Assembly (NCBI RefSeq): GCF_014117325.1
Contig: NZ_CP059732.1
Span: 3,733,001-3,797,000, forward strand
DNA length: 64,000 nt
Source of the DNA: Spirosoma foliorum
GTDB taxonomy: Bacteria; Bacteroidota; Bacteroidia; Cytophagales; Spirosomataceae
Direction of reading: 5' to 3'
The position numbers and the translations under genes are program-made. Under the pieces are notes generated by a model. The model was not told the DNA's origin and did not search any database. It was given only the letters and a program-made list of their open reading frames with translations. Position 1 is the first letter of the stretch; every line of letters starts with the position of its first letter. Shown piece after piece: positions 60,679 to 64,000 of this stretch.

Positions 60679-62634
60679 TTACTGTTCACCAAATTTAACA
60701 GCTTCGGTGATTCCTTTCCAGGTATCTGTACGAAAAGGGACAGCCGGAAAGCCTTCCTGATTATACAGATTTACCTCCCCATTATCATCAGCCCATCCAT
60801 AATGCACAGCTACCGGAGCACTTACCGAATCGGCATGAACAACTACGGTATTACCCTGAATTTCAGCCTTGGCAAAATAAAACTTATGATCGGCACCCGC
60901 TACTTCAAAACCTTTCAGGTAACCATATTTATCTTTCACAGACAAACCACTTCCTACGCTTGTAAAGGTTAAGATGGCCCGATTTCCGTCAACGGTCATT
61001 TTCTCGAACTGCGGTCCAGCGCTGACGCCCGGTTTTTGGTAGGCTATGCGCATGGCTTCGGCGGCTAAGCGCTTGCCCACGTCTTCTTTATTTTTGGGGT
61101 GAATATCTGATCGTTCACCAATATCTGACGTAACGGCCATACCGGTATTGGGCAATTGCAAAGTCATCGTCTGAGCCTCCCGGAGTTCACCCCAGGTACT
61201 TCCGCGTCGGCTATCGCCATTTGCCGAATTGAAGCTGGCCAACTGAACAAACAGAAAAGGGAAATCGTAGCCCCAATGCTTTCGCCAATCCTGAATCATC
61301 AATGGAAACGTTTTTCGATACTGATAGGCCCGACCTGCATTCGACTCCCCCTGATACCAGATAGCTCCTTCTATGGCGTACGGAATCAGCGGGTTCAGCA
61401 TGGCATTAAACAATTGCGTGGCGTATGTATTAGGCCCTGGCTTATAAGACGAAGCAAAAACAGTAGCGACCCGGTATTTCCACTGTCCTGTTAGGGGAAT
61501 ATCGATATTATCGCCCGAAATATGAAAATCGGCTAAACTTCCCATTAGGCCCCCTGCTCCACCTGTATCGGTTACGCGAACAGCAATCACATTCCGACCT
61601 GGTTTCAACAAGTCATCGGGCAGCGAATAGTCGCGATTCCCTCCGCCTTTTTTAGTGCCAACAAGTCTACCATTTACGAACGTTGAATCCTGATCGTCTA
61701 CAGAGCCCATGTGCAGGACCATCTTCTGTAACTTTTTGCCTTCTGGAATCATCACTTCCTGACGAAGCCAGACCACGCCATCAAGGGTGGGCAAGCCTCT
61801 CCACTCCCAATCACTCGGCATCGTCATCGACTTCCATTGGCTATCATCGAGATCAGCCGCCGACCAAGTCCATTCTTCGGCACTGGTGGGTAGACTCCCT
61901 TGTTGGTTTTTAATCAATAGTTGTGTGCGTTCCTGGCCACTTTTCATCACCTCTTCGTAGGAGCCGGGAAGCTTATTAGCCACGAGTCGAAGCTCATCAT
62001 TCTGATTCATCGCTTCGCGACTCGTCCAGGTTTCGGAATGAGTACCACCCCAGGAGGTATTAATCAGGCCAATGGGTACGTTTAATTCCTTCTGAAGTTG
62101 TTTGGCAAAGAAATACCCGACCGCTGTAAAGTTTGGAGCCGTTTCGGGAGTACATACTGCCCAGTCGCCTTCGATATCATCTTTGGGCGTTAAGCTAATG
62201 TCTTTTTTGACTAGCAGTTGCCGTATTTTCGGGTAATTGGCCGTCGGAATTTCGGTTTTAGCATTCGCAGCTGAGCGCAATTGGTACTCCATGTTCGATT
62301 GCCCAGAGCATACCCAAACTTCACCCGTCAATACATCGTCGAACGTAACGGTATTTTTCTTTCCTTTTACCGATAGCTGATAAGGTCCACCCGCTTCCAT
62401 TGGGTCCAGCGAAACACGCCATTTCCCATCTTTGTCTGCTTTTATGGTTTTGACCTGCGCATTCAGCGTTACAGTTACTTTCTCGCCGGGATCTGCCCAA
62501 CCCCACACAGGTACTGGTTTACGACGTTGTAGAACCATATGCGAGCCAAAAACCTTCGGCAGTCGCACATCGGCAAAGGAAGTTTGCGTTAGTATAAAAC
62601 TTAGGGAGAAGAAAAAGCAGGTCAATCGATTCAT
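60679..62634 (-). CDS. Sialate O-acetylesterase (SGNH family), secreted
   Basis: The 651-residue protein has a signal peptide ending near TSFADV. VWVCSGQSNMEYQL contains the nucleophile Ser in block I, IWYQGESNAGRAYQYRK block III, and TSDIGERSDIHPKNKEDVG the Asp-x-x-His of block V. A jelly-roll beta insert (about 240-370) is typical of sialate O-acetylesterases. It removes acetyl esters from sialic acids or other glycans at the surface. No sialidase or nan genes are near, so plant or bacterial glycans are also possible substrates. Confidence 0.9.
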   Translation of the reverse strand: MNRLTCFFFSLSFILTQTSFADVRLPKVFGSHMVLQRRKPVPVWGWADPGEKVTVTLNAQVKTIKADKDGKWRVSLDPMEAGGPYQLSVKGKKNTVTFDDVLTGEVWVCSGQSNMEYQLRSAANAKTEIPTANYPKIRQLLVKKDISLTPKDDIEGDWAVCTPETAPNFTAVGYFFAKQLQKELNVPIGLINTSWGGTHSETWTSREAMNQNDELRLVANKLPGSYEEVMKSGQERTQLLIKNQQGSLPTSAEEWTWSAADLDDSQWKSMTMPSDWEWRGLPTLDGVVWLRQEVMIPEGKKLQKMVLHMGSVDDQDSTFVNGRLVGTKKGGGNRDYSLPDDLLKPGRNVIAVRVTDTGGAGGLMGSLADFHISGDNIDIPLTGQWKYRVATVFASSYKPGPNTYATQLFNAMLNPLIPYAIEGAIWYQGESNAGRAYQYRKTFPLMIQDWRKHWGYDFPFLFVQLASFNSANGDSRRGSTWGELREAQTMTLQLPNTGMAVTSDIGERSDIHPKNKEDVGKRLAAEAMRIAYQKPGVSAGPQFEKMTVDGNRAILTFTSVGSGLSVKDKYGYLKGFEVAGADHKFYFAKAEIQGNTVVVHADSVSAPVAVHYGWADDNGEVNLYNQEGFPAVPFRTDTWKGITEAVKFGEQ

Positions 62635-62684
62635 GTGTATTCAGGGGTTGAATGAACGTTGTGTATACGCGTATTGGATACGCA

Positions 62685-62711
62685 CAAAAAAGGCGGCCAT
62701 TCAAGCCGCCT
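62685..62711 (-). terminator. Intrinsic terminator downstream of the barrel protein gene
   Basis: GGCGGC (62692-62697) pairs with GCCGCC (62705-62710); on the minus strand a T6 run follows. It ends the transcript of 62738-63610. Confidence 0.8.
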
Positions 62712-62737
62712 ACTCCCTTAAAGTTTATTGTAACTAA

Positions 62738-63610
62738 TCAGTTTTTTCCTAAACGGCTTTTACCCTGGATTTCCAGCACATTCGACTGATGGCGTCGGGC
62801 AGCATAGGAATAACGAAGCGTCAGGCCGTAGCTCATACCCGTACCCGCTCCTAAAAGCTGCGCCTGCTGCGAAGCCATACGATTAGCTGTGTATGTCACA
62901 TCAGTGGTAACAGCGTCGCCAAGCCCCCAGAGTTTACGAGCCGAAATACCTAAATCAAGCGCATTACTTAGTCGAACATTGTATTCAACGCCCAATTCAG
63001 CTAAAGCTGTCATTTGCGAGCTATTGCGGGATTCACTAGTCAAACGGAAATATTCCGGTGTTTCCCAGCGTCCCTGAAATCGGTAACCATTTACAGAAAC
63101 CCGGTTTTCTTCCTGTCCGCTGTTCGGAATCGCCCACATACCGCCACTGACCCAAAAGCCTGATCGTAACCAGGGTTTACTTGTCGATAACAGAAGCCGT
63201 TTACCCCGTAGAATAAAGGCGTTTCGATCGTTGGTGGCCCGTAATGACAAGGGTGGACTGGTGTTGTTAATCGCCAATTGGGTATGAATGGGCATCCGGG
63301 CGTACCCCCCTTCTACCATCCAACGCTCCCGATACGACCAGCCAAGCACAACACCCCAGCCAACTTTGCCGACGAGCGTACTTTCAACCAGACCGTTTAT
63401 AGAATTATCGAGTTGGGCGCGGTCAGTTCTGACGAAACCATCGAGCGCTACATACCAACGATCGCGAATTTGAGGCCCGCCATAACGAGTTAGCAGGCGG
63501 TTATATTGCTGACTATTATCGGATACCCGGTAGTAATCCGTAACGCCCTGACCCAAAGCAGGCAATACGGCTAAGCCAAACAGCACATACAGCAAGTAGC
63601 GTTTCATCAT
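62738..63610 (-). CDS. Outer membrane beta-barrel protein, hypothetical
   Basis: The 290-residue protein has a signal peptide ending near ALGQG. The remainder is a series of short amphipathic strands with aromatic residues, such as VGWGVVLGWSYRERWMVEGGYARM and ISARKLWGLGDAVTTDVTYTANRM, and ends YSYAARRHQSNVLEI. This is the pattern of a small outer-membrane barrel (OmpA-like or porin-type). No family is named with certainty. It stands alone; no partner domain is visible. Confidence 0.7.
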   Translation of the reverse strand: MMKRYLLYVLFGLAVLPALGQGVTDYYRVSDNSQQYNRLLTRYGGPQIRDRWYVALDGFVRTDRAQLDNSINGLVESTLVGKVGWGVVLGWSYRERWMVEGGYARMPIHTQLAINNTSPPLSLRATNDRNAFILRGKRLLLSTSKPWLRSGFWVSGGMWAIPNSGQEENRVSVNGYRFQGRWETPEYFRLTSESRNSSQMTALAELGVEYNVRLSNALDLGISARKLWGLGDAVTTDVTYTANRMASQQAQLLGAGTGMSYGLTLRYSYAARRHQSNVLEIQGKSRLGKN

Positions 63611-63799
63611 CGAGTATTGGCTAGGTATTTCGCAAATAACGCGATAAACGTTTGTTTGTTAACTACTTATCGCCTAATTTTTCATTAATGGTTGATTAAA
63701 TTATCAGATAATCTATTATAAGGCTATTTTCTCCAAACCGCCTACATTAAATTTTTCAGTTTCAACCCGAAATGGTAGCAAATAAGTCACTCTAAAACA

Positions 63800-63829
63800 A
63801 CAACGCCCAGCCTTTTGGCTGAGCGTTGT
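63800..63829 (-). terminator. Terminator of the DUF2911 gene
   Basis: ACAACGC (63800-63806) and CAGCC pair with GGCTG and GCGTTGT (63817-63829), with one C-A mismatch, around a TTTT loop. It lies about 45 bp past the stop codon at 63875. Confidence 0.65.
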
Positions 63830-63874
63830 ACCTGTTTATTCCATACGTTCCCTGCCCAAATCGGGCGGGTCAGC

Positions 63875-64000
63875 TTAACCGTGTTTGGTAACAGGCACCG
63901 AAATTGTCATGTTATCCCAGGCAATGGCAATACTGCTATTGGCGGGGGTAATGGTCAACTTTTCGATGGGGGTCTTATTCATAGAAACAGGTACTTTAAC
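63875..64000 (-). CDS. DUF2911 domain protein, C-terminal fragment
   Basis: Read on the minus strand the last 41 codons of a gene that continues beyond the window are visible: they end AIAWDNMTISVPVTKHG before TAA at 63875-63877. A Trp followed by a VxVP-type strand is the closing motif of the DUF2911 family of secreted Bacteroidota proteins of unknown function. With only this part visible the assignment is tentative. Confidence 0.5.
   Translation of the reverse strand, partial: VKVPVSMNKTPIEKLTITPANSSIAIAWDNMTISVPVTKHG

Overview
The window looks like the chromosome of a Bacteroidota bacterium of the order Cytophagales, most like Spirosoma and its relatives. The reasons are a GC content near one half, TAnnTTTG promoter boxes instead of E. 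coli-type -10 boxes, few clear Shine-Dalgarno sequences, many lipoproteins and outer-membrane barrels, two S9 peptidases, a Wzi-like barrel and lineage-restricted secreted proteins. No rRNA, insertion sequence, prophage or CRISPR array was seen. The assignment is inference from content; no database was searched.

Layout. 1-1870: two CheB-type signalling proteins, the first a CheB-CheR hybrid cut by the window edge. 2742-3854: transaldolase. 4295-8963: a MarR-controlled EmrB/EmrA/TolC efflux operon with two palindromic operators over its promoter. 9267-12616: a DUF2306 membrane protein, fumarase C, a 53-residue membrane protein and a small lipoprotein. 12716-19438: a Wzi-like barrel, glucose-6-phosphate dehydrogenase and 6-phosphogluconolactonase with a cupin between them, an ethylene-receptor-like histidine kinase with its overlapping receiver, and ribose-5-phosphate isomerase B. 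19517-26467: ABC exporter, FUSC transporter, S9 peptidase, DEDDh exonuclease. 26727-28597: a site-2 protease whose 5' end is out of frame at a T8 tract, and a HAD hydrolase. 28684-30400: an AT-rich two-gene cassette of an AAA/ABC-type ATPase and a PD-(D/E)XK-like protein. 30478-37778: accA, a beta-CASP RNA hydrolase, PBP4, a second kinase/receiver pair, hslV and an Lrp regulator. 37861-38184: a free-standing transcription unit for a tRNA-like RNA with a very large insertion. 38268-51820: lepA, a lipoprotein, a fatty-acid hydroxylase family enzyme, a heterodimeric ABC exporter, a flotillin-like protein, an Omp85 barrel, and a sugar transporter with a PfkB kinase. 52052-64000: secreted peptidases, lgt, yidD, an orphan GroES, two tandem paralogues, a sialate O-acetylesterase, a barrel protein and the end of a DUF2911 protein.

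The most striking non-coding property is that many spacers are almost filled by long inverted repeats with arms of 20-36 bp. Most differ in sequence from spacer to spacer but are built from short A/T-rich words, often with a 7-nt period; a smaller set forms true dispersed families. The leading candidates for new biology are the tRNA-like RNA before lepA, the ATPase/nuclease-like cassette, the ethylene-receptor-like kinase, the homopolymer frameshift in the site-2 protease, and the inverted-repeat spacers.

Functionally, zwf, pgl, rpiB and tal together supply much of the pentose phosphate pathway. The efflux operon, ABC exporters and FUSC protein cover export. Signal transduction uses CheB-like proteins and short receiver proteins paired with sensor kinases.
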